Source: JBBRDU01 sp038230335 (lineage in GTDB: Bacteria > Verrucomicrobiota > Verrucomicrobiia > Chthoniobacterales > UBA10450). Taken from it: a stretch of DNA of 64,000 nt. Positions 26,871-36,061 of the stretch are shown here, one piece after another; within the stretch, counting starts at the first letter, position 1; every line of letters starts with the position of its first letter. The stretch spans positions 66,396 through 130,395 of the forward strand of contig JBBRNL010000008.1 in the NCBI GenBank assembly GCA_038230335.1, read 5' to 3'. Made by a program: the position numbers and the translations under genes. Under the pieces are notes generated by a model. The model searched no databases. It saw nothing but the letters and a program-made list of their open reading frames with translations, and had not been told where the DNA came from.

Positions 26871-27557
26871 ATGAAATCAACGACGGGAATCAGCCCACGA
26901 GAGTTGGAGATTCAGCAGTTGATTACGCGTTACGAGCAGAGCCGACCGGAGGGGCCGGTCCCTGCATGGGTTCTTCCTCCAACAAGCTGCGAATTCTTGC
27001 GCGACCTGGCCGCTTCTTTTCCTTCTCCTCTGCACGCGTTTGAATTCGGATCAGGTCGCTCGACCCATGCTTTGCGAAGCGGCTCCGCCCGGACAACAAG
27101 CGTGGAGAATTCGGCCGATTGGCTGCACCAGACCGAAGAGGGTGGCGGGGACAAACGTCCCGGCGATGAGTCGCTCGTCATTCCGTTGCGCCGTTGCTGG
27201 AATCGTCTGCGTTTGATTGAATCGTTCGACTTGCAGTCACAACCTCAGGTCATCCAGTCTTTGCGGGAATCTCATCTGATCCTGGTAGACAGTCCGCCCA
27301 ATCCGGCCAAACGAGAGCACGCGCTTTTTCTCGCCCTCCGTTATGCGCCAGTCGGTGCCGTCATCGTCCTCGATGATTTGGAGGTCCCGGTCGTGACGCG
27401 TTTCAGTTTGCGTCTGGCCCGGCAAAACTCGCGCGCCTTACGCTTTTGGAAGGTTCACATCGACCATCAACTCGGATTATTTCTCAAGATGCGATCCGAA
27501 TGCATTCGATCTTTGCCTACCCCACGAGAATTTATTGGAACTTGGCTGCGCGCGTGA
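26871..27557 (+). CDS. Putative class I SAM-dependent methyltransferase
   Basis: 228 residues. HAFEFGSGRSTHALR (about 55-69) looks like the E/DxGxGxS SAM-binding loop, TSVENSADW is the acidic end of strand 2, and LILVDSPPN plus AVIVLDDLEV resemble later strands of a Rossmann-like methyltransferase. The remainder is not diagnostic. It starts 1 bp after the GT2 stop and is probably part of the same operon. It may methylate a sugar of the polymer. Confidence 0.55.
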   Translation: MKSTTGISPRELEIQQLITRYEQSRPEGPVPAWVLPPTSCEFLRDLAASFPSPLHAFEFGSGRSTHALRSGSARTTSVENSADWLHQTEEGGGDKRPGDESLVIPLRRCWNRLRLIESFDLQSQPQVIQSLRESHLILVDSPPNPAKREHALFLALRYAPVGAVIVLDDLEVPVVTRFSLRLARQNSRALRFWKVHIDHQLGLFLKMRSECIRSLPTPREFIGTWLRA

Positions 27558-27579
27558 TTCAACCTGTTGATCGACTGCT

Positions 27580-28581
27580 TTGAAGATTTTGCTTGGGTCC
27601 CACCACTTTTTTCCGAGCACGGGCGGGATCGAAACCGTGAGCGATATCCTGGCTCGGGAGTTTGTGGCGCTTGGACACGACGTCCGGGTGATCACGCAAA
27701 CGGAAGGCGAGGGAGATTTTCCTTTCCTGGTGATTCGGCGGCCCGGTCTGGCTGAGCTGATCAGCCAGGTAAAATGGTGCAACGTATTTCTACAAAACAA
27801 TATTTCGCTGCGCACCGTTTGGCCGTTACTGCTTTTTCGGCGTCCCCTTTTCATCACTCATCAAACGTGGATCGGAGATGAGACGGGTTCTCCCGCCTGG
27901 TCGCAGCGTCTCAAACTCGCCGTCTTGCGCCATGCCACAAATTTTTCGATCAGCCGTGCCATTGCCGACAAGGTGCCCGTTCCGTCCGTCAAAGTCGGAA
28001 ATCCATTCAACGACGAAGTTTTTCGATCAGCCGAAAATGACAAAAGAACGCACGATTTGATTTTCGTGGGACGTCTCGTCTCAGACAAGGGCGTTGATGT
28101 TTTGATCGATGCACTCGCGATTCTGCTGCAATCGGGAATGCACCCGCGGCTGACTGTCGTGGGCGACGGTGTCGAGCGTACGGCTCTCGAACAGAAAGCA
28201 GAGCATCTGGGATTGGGATCCTCTATCAGTTTCGTGGGTAGTCAGACCGGCACGCAGTTGTCGAAAACAATGAATGCCCACCGAATTCTTGTTGTTCCGT
28301 CTCGCTGGCCGGAGCCCTTCGGGATTGTCGCGCTGGAAGGGCTGGCTTGCGGGTGCGTGGTGGTAGGATCCGAACAAGGGGGATTACCTGAGGCCATGGG
28401 CCCGTGCGGACTGACTTTTCCCAATGGGGACGCCCGCGCGCTGGCCCGCGTTCTGCAGGACCTTTTGCATAATCCAGGTCGCGTGGCCCGTCTTCGAGAA
28501 GGGGCGCAGGAACATCTTGCCCCGTTTAGCCGGCGGCAGGTCGCGAATTCTTATCTGCAGGCGATGGGAGCAACGTCATGA
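27580..28581 (+). CDS. Glycosyltransferase family 4 (TTG start)
   Basis: 333 residues. The first codon is TTG: MKILLGSHHFFPSTGGIETVSDILA is the classic first strand and glycine loop of GT4, so the start is fixed by homology rather than by an ATG. LIFVGRLVSDKGVDVLIDA and PEPFGIVALEGLACGCVVVGS (E-x7-E) complete the donor domain. The stop overlaps the following gene by ATGA. Cytoplasmic repeat-unit assembly is inferred. Confidence 0.88.
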   Translation: MKILLGSHHFFPSTGGIETVSDILAREFVALGHDVRVITQTEGEGDFPFLVIRRPGLAELISQVKWCNVFLQNNISLRTVWPLLLFRRPLFITHQTWIGDETGSPAWSQRLKLAVLRHATNFSISRAIADKVPVPSVKVGNPFNDEVFRSAENDKRTHDLIFVGRLVSDKGVDVLIDALAILLQSGMHPRLTVVGDGVERTALEQKAEHLGLGSSISFVGSQTGTQLSKTMNAHRILVVPSRWPEPFGIVALEGLACGCVVVGSEQGGLPEAMGPCGLTFPNGDARALARVLQDLLHNPGRVARLREGAQEHLAPFSRRQVANSYLQAMGATS

Positions 28582-29822
28582 TTGTTCTCACGCATCCGAC
28601 AGGCAACGCAAATGTTCGCGCCATTCTTAACGCGCTTTATCAGGCAAACTTGCTCGAGCGGTTTGTCACAACTTTGGCCTGGTCCAAAAGTTCGCATCCG
28701 TTTTTAAGCGACCACATTCGAGGGAAGCTCCGTCGCAATTACGCCCTGCCCGTAGAGAAGATGGATGTCCATCCCTTGCGCGAGGCGCTTCGTTTACTGG
28801 CCGGTCCCTTGCGGGCCGGTTGGTTGACAAAGCATGAAACCGGCTGGGCTAGCCTGGATAAGGTTTTTCAGGATGTGGACGGACATGCGGCCCGCTGCCT
28901 CAGGCGCGGAGGCTACGGCGCCGAGGTGCGTGGCGTGTATGCCTACGAGGATTGTGCGCATCAATTATTTGAAGCGGCGCGGGATCTTGATCTGCGCAGA
29001 GTCTACGAATTGCCTATCGCCTATTGGGAAACGGCTCAGCGGCTTCTCCATGAAGAAGCGGAACGCTATCCGGACTGGGAGCCGACGCTTGCAGGAACGC
29101 GTGATTCAGAGGAAAAGCTAGCCCGTAAAACGCGCGAACTTGAGCTGGCCGAATTGGTCGTTTGTCCGAGCCGCTTCGTCCTGGAGTCTTTGCCCGCAGA
29201 CGTCAGCGGGCGGAAGAAATGTTTATGTGTTCCCTTCGGTTCTCCCGAAGTGGAGACCGATGAGACAGTGCCTCGATCGGGCGAAGGTCCTCTAAGAGTT
29301 CTCTTCGCCGGCGCGTTGACTCAGCGGAAGGGCTTGGCCGACGTTTTTTCCGCCGTCAAGATGATGGATTCCGCCCAGGTTGAACTGGTCGTCATGGGTT
29401 CGCTCGTGCAGCCGTTAAGCTGGTATCAGGAGCGTTCGCCAAACTTCATATACGAACCGCCGCGACCGCACCGCCAGTTCCTCGAATTGATGCGCACGTG
29501 TGACGTGCTTGTTCTCCCTTCGATTGTCGAAGGACGGGCTCTTGTGCAACAGGAAGCCATGGCTGGTGGACTTCCCGTGATCGCCACTCGAAACGCGGGT
29601 GCAGACGATTTGATCACGGACGGTGAAACCGGTTTCCTTATCCCAATCCGCTCTCCCGAACAAATTGCCGAAAAAATAGGATGGTGTGTGCAAAACAGGC
29701 CGGCCCTTGAGGGCATGGGGTTCGCCGCGCAAGCTCGGGCACGCGAGATTACCTGGCAATCGTATGGAGAGACGGTGGTAGGCGCAATCCGTGGTTTAAT
29801 CAAGAATGCGGCGGTTTCTTAA
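28578..29822 (+). CDS. Glycosyltransferase family 4
   Basis: 414 residues. The N-terminal MIVLTHPTGNANVRAILNAL is followed by a central region with AYEDCAHQLFEAARDL. The donor domain reads LRVLFAGALTQRKGLADV and VEGRALVQQEAMAGGLPVIAT. The family with 'HP.GN.NVR' starts is common in exopolysaccharide clusters. It is coupled at both ends (4-bp overlap upstream, 17-bp overlap with the FkbM gene downstream). Confidence 0.85.
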   Translation: MIVLTHPTGNANVRAILNALYQANLLERFVTTLAWSKSSHPFLSDHIRGKLRRNYALPVEKMDVHPLREALRLLAGPLRAGWLTKHETGWASLDKVFQDVDGHAARCLRRGGYGAEVRGVYAYEDCAHQLFEAARDLDLRRVYELPIAYWETAQRLLHEEAERYPDWEPTLAGTRDSEEKLARKTRELELAELVVCPSRFVLESLPADVSGRKKCLCVPFGSPEVETDETVPRSGEGPLRVLFAGALTQRKGLADVFSAVKMMDSAQVELVVMGSLVQPLSWYQERSPNFIYEPPRPHRQFLELMRTCDVLVLPSIVEGRALVQQEAMAGGLPVIATRNAGADDLITDGETGFLIPIRSPEQIAEKIGWCVQNRPALEGMGFAAQARAREITWQSYGETVVGAIRGLIKNAAVS

Positions 29823-30663
29823 GCAGCGCTTTCGAAGGTTCCTGCCGCGGGCCGTCCGCCGCACCTTAAGACAGCGGTTCGAGGCGAAATTCAACAGCAC
29901 CGTGCAGACGGAACTCCGCGTGGAGGAGATCGATTCCGCGCTGTGCTGCACGGTCGATCGTTTGTGGTCATTCCTGGTCCCTGCGGCGTGGAAGGACGAC
30001 CTAAATTACCTAACGACCACTTCCGAAGGACGCGGCGAAATTTACAATATCGCCGCGGCCGCCCGGCAGGGTGGAGTACTTTTTGACATCGGGGCCCATT
30101 CCGGATTGATCTCGGCCTTGTTTTGCGCGGCCCACCCGCGCAATAGAGTTTTCAGCTTTGAGCCATCTCCAGTTTTGGCGGAGCGACTGCGGGACATTTC
30201 TCAGCTTAACCGGTTCGGAGAACGAATGCGTATCGAACGAATTGGGATTGGCGAAACGACGGCGACCACGGAAATGCTATTGGATCCGGTGAGCGGCTTT
30301 GTTCAAGCAAAACGATTTGACCACACGATGTGGGAATCTCCGCAGACTGTTCAGATCCGAACGGAACGCATTGCCGATGCGGCCGTGCGTTTGGATATCA
30401 TTCCGCAATATATCAAACTCGATATAGAGGCGTATGAGTTTGAGGCAATCAAAGGCTCACTGGAATTCCTCGCCCGCCACAAACCCACGATTTTCCTGGA
30501 ACTGCATCTGGATTATCTCGAGCAAAGGGGCCTGTCCGCCAAAGCGGTCGTCGAAATGCTCGAAGAATGCGGATATGAGTTGTTTACCTGCTCCGGTTCA
30601 AAACTGAAGGCGAAGACCCTCTATGACTCACCCTTGCCAAACGTTAACGTGGTGGCGCGATGA
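29806..30663 (+). CDS. FkbM-family methyltransferase
   Basis: 285 residues. VLFDIGAHSGLISALFCAAHP is SAM motif I, VFSFEPSP is the acidic strand 2, and YIKLDIEAYEFEAIKGSLEFL is the FkbM post-motif with the conserved 'K.D.EG.E' pattern. It likely O-methylates a sugar hydroxyl of the polymer. The N-terminus (RRFLKQRFRRFLPRAVRRTLRQ) is strongly basic. It is followed by a 157-bp gap in which I see nothing definable. Confidence 0.85.
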   Translation: MRRFLKQRFRRFLPRAVRRTLRQRFEAKFNSTVQTELRVEEIDSALCCTVDRLWSFLVPAAWKDDLNYLTTTSEGRGEIYNIAAAARQGGVLFDIGAHSGLISALFCAAHPRNRVFSFEPSPVLAERLRDISQLNRFGERMRIERIGIGETTATTEMLLDPVSGFVQAKRFDHTMWESPQTVQIRTERIADAAVRLDIIPQYIKLDIEAYEFEAIKGSLEFLARHKPTIFLELHLDYLEQRGLSAKAVVEMLEECGYELFTCSGSKLKAKTLYDSPLPNVNVVAR

Positions 30664-30820
30664 CGGATGACTCTCACGTTACTATGGTCTCCGTTAACGT
30701 TGGTGGCGCCGTGACTAGAATGAGGGCATATGGCATGGGGATTGCGGGTTCAGAAAGGACCGAAGGATTTGATCGTCCGGCCCGGGACACGTCTGATAAC
30801 GACCCGCGCCTCTTTTATTA

Positions 30821-32257
30821 ATGGCCCCAAATACTCCAGAGGAACGCGCCAGGCGTATCGTTCGATCCCTCATCTGGACGTATTTTGGGCTGCTCCTCAT
30901 TGAAGGAGCGCTGCGGAAATGGGTCGTTCCGCAACTCTCTAATCCGCTGCTCGTCGTGCGCGATCCAGTCGCGCTTGGTATCTACTTTTTTTCCCTGCGC
31001 GCCGGGGTTTTTCCGCGCAACGCCTGGTTCGTCGTTTTGCTCTTGATCGGGATTCTTTCCAGCATTTGCACTTTCATTGTGTTGGATCCTTATCTTCCGC
31101 CCTCAAAAATTGCGCTGGTTTGCGGCTACGGAGTTCACGCGAACTTCTTCCACCTTCCGTTGATCTTTGTCATGGCCAAAGTGCTGCGGTTGGACGACGT
31201 CAGGAGATTCGGTTGGTGGACGCTTGTGCTCATCATCCCGATGACGTTTCTGATGATTGCTCAGTTCCGCGCCAGCCCGGATGCGCTCATTAACAGCACG
31301 GCTGGTGGCGAAGGCGAAATGATGACATCCGCTTTGGGCAAGGTGCGCACAGCCGGACCATTTTCCTTTGTTATCGGAGTGGTTCTCTATTTCGCTTTGG
31401 CCACAGCTTTTCTGATGTGGGGCGTTCTGAGGAAAGGTATGTACAAGAACTGGCTGCTTATGGCCTCTGGAATGGCGCTCGTCATCGGTATCGCCGTTTC
31501 CGGCAGCCGCTCGGCCGTTGCCTCTTGTGCGCTGGTCGTTGCTTCGCTCCTGCCCGTCATCATTTTCCGGCGCGATGCCATGAATCGCGTCGGCCAAATC
31601 CTGCTTGCTGTAGTCGTCCTTGGCTTCATCGTTAGCCGGACCCCGATTTTTAAGGAGGGAGTCAACGTTCTAAGCACGCGCTTCAGCGAAGTTGCGGAAC
31701 AAACCCAGGAATCTGTCGCGCGCGGTATCATCGGTCGGACCTTTTCCGGTTTCAGTGAAAGTGCCTACATCTTTACGAAAGCTCCGTGGTTTGGCTACGG
31801 ATTGGGAATCGGCACTAATGCCGGCGCCAACATCCTGACTGGTCACAATGTTTTTCTCCTAACGGAAGGGGAATGGCCGCGCATCCTGCTCGAAAGCGGC
31901 AAATTGCTCGGTCTCGCCTTCGTCGTCTGGAGGGTTGCCCTGACGTTTTATATTTTAGTGGCTTCGTTTAGGGCCCTCAAGGCCGGCAATCTTCTTCCTC
32001 TCTTCCTTTTTACGGCTGGCGCAGTCTCGTTGTTTTGGGGGCAATTCGGGCAACCGACGATTCTGGGATTCGCCGTCGTTACGCTGGGTCTCGCCTTGGC
32101 CGCCACGCGAACGCCTGAGGCCGAGGAGGCCGCCGCCGTGCCGGTTGAAGTTCAACCGCCCTCGCGACGAGTGGTGCGGACCCGATCGGTTTTTGCCGAG
32201 CGAATGCATGGCCCCACCACGGGATCCAGCCCGCCCAATGGTTCGATCGATCGGTAA
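30821..32257 (+). CDS. O-antigen polymerase/ligase-like membrane protein (Wzy candidate)
   Basis: 478 residues with about 11 hydrophobic segments. The first loop EGALRKWVVPQLSNPLLVVRDP is a signature of polymerase-like proteins in bacterial exopolysaccharide clusters. A large periplasmic loop lies around 290-350 (GFSESAYIFTKAPWFGYGLGIGTNAG), as in Wzy_C proteins. It would polymerise repeat units at the periplasmic face of the inner membrane. The C-terminal 50 residues are hydrophilic and low-complexity. It is the better of the two Wzy candidates because it sits among the glycosyltransferases. Confidence 0.75.
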   Translation: MAPNTPEERARRIVRSLIWTYFGLLLIEGALRKWVVPQLSNPLLVVRDPVALGIYFFSLRAGVFPRNAWFVVLLLIGILSSICTFIVLDPYLPPSKIALVCGYGVHANFFHLPLIFVMAKVLRLDDVRRFGWWTLVLIIPMTFLMIAQFRASPDALINSTAGGEGEMMTSALGKVRTAGPFSFVIGVVLYFALATAFLMWGVLRKGMYKNWLLMASGMALVIGIAVSGSRSAVASCALVVASLLPVIIFRRDAMNRVGQILLAVVVLGFIVSRTPIFKEGVNVLSTRFSEVAEQTQESVARGIIGRTFSGFSESAYIFTKAPWFGYGLGIGTNAGANILTGHNVFLLTEGEWPRILLESGKLLGLAFVVWRVALTFYILVASFRALKAGNLLPLFLFTAGAVSLFWGQFGQPTILGFAVVTLGLALAATRTPEAEEAAAVPVEVQPPSRRVVRTRSVFAERMHGPTTGSSPPNGSIDR

Positions 32258-32286
32258 TTTCGCCCGTTCCGTCTGTCGTCCTTACG

Positions 32287-33471
32287 ATGAGAATACTCAG
32301 GTCGATTCACACGCTTGATCCGGCCGTCGGCGGTCCGATAGAATCCGTCCGAAAATCTTCCGAGGCCCTGCGTCTGCGTGGTCATGAAGTAGAGATTATT
32401 TCACTCGATGCGCCGGACGCTCCATGGCTTGGTGATTCGCCGGTCCCCACCCACGCGCTCGGCCCGGGCCGTGGCAGCTATGGCTACACCCCGAGGTTGC
32501 TCGATTGGGTGAGAAAGCGTCATCGCGATTTCGATGCCGTCCTTATTCAGGGCGTCTGGCAATACAGCAGCTTCGGCGTATGGCGTGGGTTGCGCGGCAC
32601 CACCACGCCTTATTTCGTTTTCCCTCACGGGATGCTCGACCCATGGTTTAGAAAAACCTATCCCCTCAAGCATCTGAAGAAGTTGCTTTATTGGCCCTGG
32701 GCAGAGTATCGCGTGCTCCGCGATGCGGCAGCGGTGCTCTTTACCTCCGAAGAAGAAAAGCGTCTGGCGCGCGAATCTTTCTTCCCTTATCGCTGCAAGG
32801 AACTGGTCGTGAATTACGGCACGGCTCCACCGCCTGTTGATCTGTCGGCGGCGCGCGAATCCTTTTTTCAACGATTCCCGGATGTGCGCGGAAAACGCAT
32901 TTTTCTCTTCCTCGGCCGCCTCCACGAAAAAAAGGGCTGCGATCTATTAATTGAAGCTTTTGCGGGAGCCGCTCCGAAACATGCGGCGGCGCAGCCTTTT
33001 CATCTCGTCGTGGCTGGCCCCTCCGAATCGACCTATCTCGCCCGGCTCAAGGATATGGCTGAGTCGATGTTGCCCAAGGCTAGTTCGGGCCAGCTTCCCA
33101 TTACTTTTACCGGCATGTTGAGCGGCGATTTAAAGTGGGGCGCCTTCAGCGCCGCCGAAGTTTTTATTCTGCCGTCCCACCAGGAAAACTTCGGCATCGC
33201 CGTGGTGGAGGCGCTGGCCTGCGCGACTCCGGTTCTCATCTCGAACAAGGTTAATATTTGGCGCGAAATCGTGCAGGCCGGGGCCGGTTTTGCCGAGGAA
33301 GACACCGTTGCCGGGACGAGCGCATCCATCGAGCACTGGTTAGGCACTTCGGAGGCAGAGCGTGTTCAGATGCGGATGAATGCGGAGAAGTGCTTTGCCG
33401 AGCGCTTCCATATCGACCGTGCGGTTGACTCCCTCGTTCAAGTGTTGTCCGGCGCACTGGCCGCAGGATGA
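32287..33471 (+). CDS. Glycosyltransferase family 4
   Basis: 394 residues. MRILRSIHTLDPAVGGPIES opens the acceptor domain, and FPHGMLDPWFRKTYPLKHLKK is a motif shared by many GT4 enzymes near Wzy genes. The donor domain has IFLFLGRLHEKKGCDLLIEAF and QENFGIAVVEALACATPVLIS (E-x7-E). It starts 29 bp after the polymerase gene and ends in a 4-bp overlap with the next GT4. Confidence 0.9.
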   Translation: MRILRSIHTLDPAVGGPIESVRKSSEALRLRGHEVEIISLDAPDAPWLGDSPVPTHALGPGRGSYGYTPRLLDWVRKRHRDFDAVLIQGVWQYSSFGVWRGLRGTTTPYFVFPHGMLDPWFRKTYPLKHLKKLLYWPWAEYRVLRDAAAVLFTSEEEKRLARESFFPYRCKELVVNYGTAPPPVDLSAARESFFQRFPDVRGKRIFLFLGRLHEKKGCDLLIEAFAGAAPKHAAAQPFHLVVAGPSESTYLARLKDMAESMLPKASSGQLPITFTGMLSGDLKWGAFSAAEVFILPSHQENFGIAVVEALACATPVLISNKVNIWREIVQAGAGFAEEDTVAGTSASIEHWLGTSEAERVQMRMNAEKCFAERFHIDRAVDSLVQVLSGALAAG

Positions 33472-34598
33472 AAATCACGATTGTTCTCGGGGCCTTCCTG
33501 CCTGTTCCGGCGGTCATGGGCGGCGCCGTCGAAAAGGCATGGTTGATGTTAGCCGAGGAGTTTGCCTCGCGTGGCCACGACGTCAGGATCATCTCCCGCG
33601 CCGTTCCGCAGTTTCAGCGCGAAGAAACCTTGCGCGGTGTGCGCCATTTACGGGTGCCAGGTTTCAATGCGCCGCGCTCGCTCGTGTGGCTAAAGTGCCT
33701 GGATTTGATCTATTCGATCAGGGCCAAGGCGAACCTGCCGGAAGCGGATGTGCTTATCACCAACACGTTTTGGTTGCCCGTGCTGGTTCGAGCCAGCGCG
33801 CGAGGACGGATCTATGTGCATGTGGCGCGTTTCCCGAAAGGGCAACTTTCCCTCTACGGACGCGCCGCCCGGTTGCAGGCGCCATCGAGAGCCGTGGCTA
33901 AGGCGATCGAAGGACAGGCCCCGGCGCTCATGGACAGAACGATTGTCATCCCGTACCCGGCCCCGCCGGCTCTGTCTTCGACTGCTCCACCCGCGCTGGC
34001 TCAGCGGAAGAAAATAATATTGTACGTCGGCCGGGTTCATCCGGAAAAAGGGGTGCACCTGCTGGTCGAAGCGTTTGCCACCCAGGCGCGCACTGTTTTT
34101 GCTGACTGGAAGCTGATGATCGTTGGACCGACCGAAGAAAAGTTTGGGGGAGGCGGAGAATCCTATCTCGCTTCTCTCCGGAAACTTGCTCAGCCGGCTT
34201 CCGATCAGGTGATTTTGGCGGGCCCGATTTTTGATGCTGCGGAACTGGAGAAGACGTTGCGGGACGCGCGCCTTTTTGTTTATCCTTCCCTGGCTGAACG
34301 TGGTGAATCATTCGGTCTCGCTCCCTTGGAAGCGATGACGCACGGATGTGCTGTGCTGGTTTCAGATCTGGAGTGCTTCCAGGATTTCATTAACGACGGA
34401 GTGAACGGATTCGTGTTCGATCATCGCTCGAGCGATCCGATGGAGACGTTAACGACTAGGATTCGAAGTGCCATGGCCGAGGAAACAATGCTCGCCCGCG
34501 TGGCCGAGGCAGGTTATGAGAAGTCGGCTGAGTATTCCTTGTCGCGCGTGGCCGACCGTTTCTTGCAGGACTTCAATTCAATGATGCAGAATCCGTGA
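33468..34598 (+). CDS. Glycosyltransferase family 4
   Basis: 376 residues. ITIVLGAFLPVPAVMGGAVEKAW is the N-terminal glycine loop, IILYVGRVHPEKGVHLLVEAF the donor-domain start, and GESFGLAPLEAMTHGCAVLVS the E-x7-E motif. Enzymes with the 'PAVMGGAVEK' start are annotated as GT4 in many surface polysaccharide loci. Its TGA is shared with the ATG of the acetyltransferase gene (TGATG). Confidence 0.9.
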   Translation: MKITIVLGAFLPVPAVMGGAVEKAWLMLAEEFASRGHDVRIISRAVPQFQREETLRGVRHLRVPGFNAPRSLVWLKCLDLIYSIRAKANLPEADVLITNTFWLPVLVRASARGRIYVHVARFPKGQLSLYGRAARLQAPSRAVAKAIEGQAPALMDRTIVIPYPAPPALSSTAPPALAQRKKIILYVGRVHPEKGVHLLVEAFATQARTVFADWKLMIVGPTEEKFGGGGESYLASLRKLAQPASDQVILAGPIFDAAELEKTLRDARLFVYPSLAERGESFGLAPLEAMTHGCAVLVSDLECFQDFINDGVNGFVFDHRSSDPMETLTTRIRSAMAEETMLARVAEAGYEKSAEYSLSRVADRFLQDFNSMMQNP

Positions 34599-35155
34599 TG
34601 GCTGAAGCCCAAATCGTTAACCCGGAACAGAAGCTGGCGCAGGAGTCACCCTGGTCGGGCCGTAGCCGTTTCATGCGCGTCCTGTGGGAGTGTTGCTGGA
34701 TGGTATTTTGCGAATGGACCCCGAAACCGTTGAATGAGTGGAGACTCTTTTGGCTGCGGATTTTTGACGCTAAAATTCACGGTACCCCATTTGTGCATCA
34801 GCATGCGCGTATTGCCATTCCGTGGAATTTGACCCTGCACGACCGCGCTTGTCTGGGCGACCGCGCCAATGCCTACACTCTTGGCGAGATTGAAGTGGGA
34901 GCGCGCGCCATCATCGCCCAGGAAGCGTATTTAAGCACAGGCAGCCACGATTTTACCCAGGCGGCGCTTCCGCTTGTGACAGCCAAAATCACGATAGGGG
35001 AAGACGCGTTTGTGGGCGCCCGCGCATTTATTTTGCCGGGCGTGACAATCGGAGCACGCAGCGTTATTGGCGCCTGCTCGGTCGTTACGCGTGACATTCC
35101 CGAGAACGCCATTGCCGCGGGAAATCCCTGCAAGGTCTTGCGTTTTCGCGATTAA
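34598..35155 (+). CDS. WcaF-like acetyltransferase (left-handed beta-helix)
   Basis: 185 residues. The pattern ARIAIPWNLTLHDRACLGDRA, then IEVGARAIIAQEAYLSTGSHD and KITIGEDAFVGARAFILPGVTIG, is a hexapeptide-repeat LbetaH domain ending in the loop VVTRDIPENAIAAGNPCKV. Colanic acid WcaF-type proteins have the same layout and O-acetylate a sugar with acetyl-CoA. It is probably a cytoplasmic modification of the repeat unit. ATG at 34598 is preferred over the in-frame GTG at 34595. Confidence 0.85.
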   Translation: MAEAQIVNPEQKLAQESPWSGRSRFMRVLWECCWMVFCEWTPKPLNEWRLFWLRIFDAKIHGTPFVHQHARIAIPWNLTLHDRACLGDRANAYTLGEIEVGARAIIAQEAYLSTGSHDFTQAALPLVTAKITIGEDAFVGARAFILPGVTIGARSVIGACSVVTRDIPENAIAAGNPCKVLRFRD

Positions 35156-35248
35156 CCTTTCCACCGAAGAAATGGCGCTCTGTCGTATGGATTACGATTC
35201 TCTTTTGAATGTCCCCCATAACGCCACGAAGGCAGGCTCTGCCGTGAA

Positions 35249-36061
35249 ATGAATTTTCCCGGCAAGAGCAAGCTCCGGCACTGGTTTTGGATTATCGCCT
35301 TCAAGTATCCCCGTTTCCGCCTCGCCCTGACCCGGGCTCTGGTGCCGTCGCGCGAAACAGAAATTCAACTTTTCGGCGCCCATCTTTGTATCAACACACG
35401 TGAAGAGATTGGATTGTGGCGGGCCTCGCGCATGGCCGATGAAAACGTTGTCTTCCGCGACGAAACCGCTTCCCTTTTGAATCTGGCTCTCCTCCTGCAA
35501 CCAGGGGACGTTTTTGTCGATATTGGTGCAAATGTGGGGCTTTACAGTTCGATCTTGTCGCGATTTCGAAACGTGTTTCCGCAAAACCGTTGTGTTGCCA
35601 TAGAGGCGAATCCAGCAACAGCGGCGCGTTTACGACGCTCGGTCAATCAGTCCGAGGTCACAGTGTTAAACATCGGCGTCTCCAATCAGGCCGGGGACCT
35701 TCACTTTGAACCTGGAGTTACCTCGGGAGTGTTTAAAGTAGGGGCATCGGCTGCGGTCAGAAATGCGATGCAGATCCACTGCGAGCCACTCGATTCAGTG
35801 TCGCTCCCGGAGGGCGATCTCGTCGTGAAGATTGACGTGGAAGAACACGAATTGCAGGTGCTGGAAGGCGCGAAACGGCTCTTTGCCGATGGGCGCATCA
35901 AGGTTGTTTATCTCGATGGGTATACGGGCGTTGCCATTCCGGATTTCCTGCGCCAGCGGGACTTCATTTTGTTTGATGGGCGGACCATGCGTCGATGCGA
36001 TGAGGCGCCGCCGGCCTACGCTTTGCTCGGGATTCACCGCACCCGCCTTCAGCACAAATGA
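35249..36061 (+). CDS. FkbM-family methyltransferase
   Basis: 270 residues. VFVDIGANVGLYSSILSRF is SAM motif I, VAIEANPATAARL is the acidic strand 2, and DLVVKIDVEEHELQVLEGAKRL is the FkbM 'K.D.EG.E..VL.GA' motif. This is the second FkbM enzyme of the locus, different in sequence from the one at 29806, so two different positions may be methylated. It is followed by GT2 with a 4-bp overlap. The 93-bp gap before it shows nothing definable. Confidence 0.88.
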   Translation: MNFPGKSKLRHWFWIIAFKYPRFRLALTRALVPSRETEIQLFGAHLCINTREEIGLWRASRMADENVVFRDETASLLNLALLLQPGDVFVDIGANVGLYSSILSRFRNVFPQNRCVAIEANPATAARLRRSVNQSEVTVLNIGVSNQAGDLHFEPGVTSGVFKVGASAAVRNAMQIHCEPLDSVSLPEGDLVVKIDVEEHELQVLEGAKRLFADGRIKVVYLDGYTGVAIPDFLRQRDFILFDGRTMRRCDEAPPAYALLGIHRTRLQHK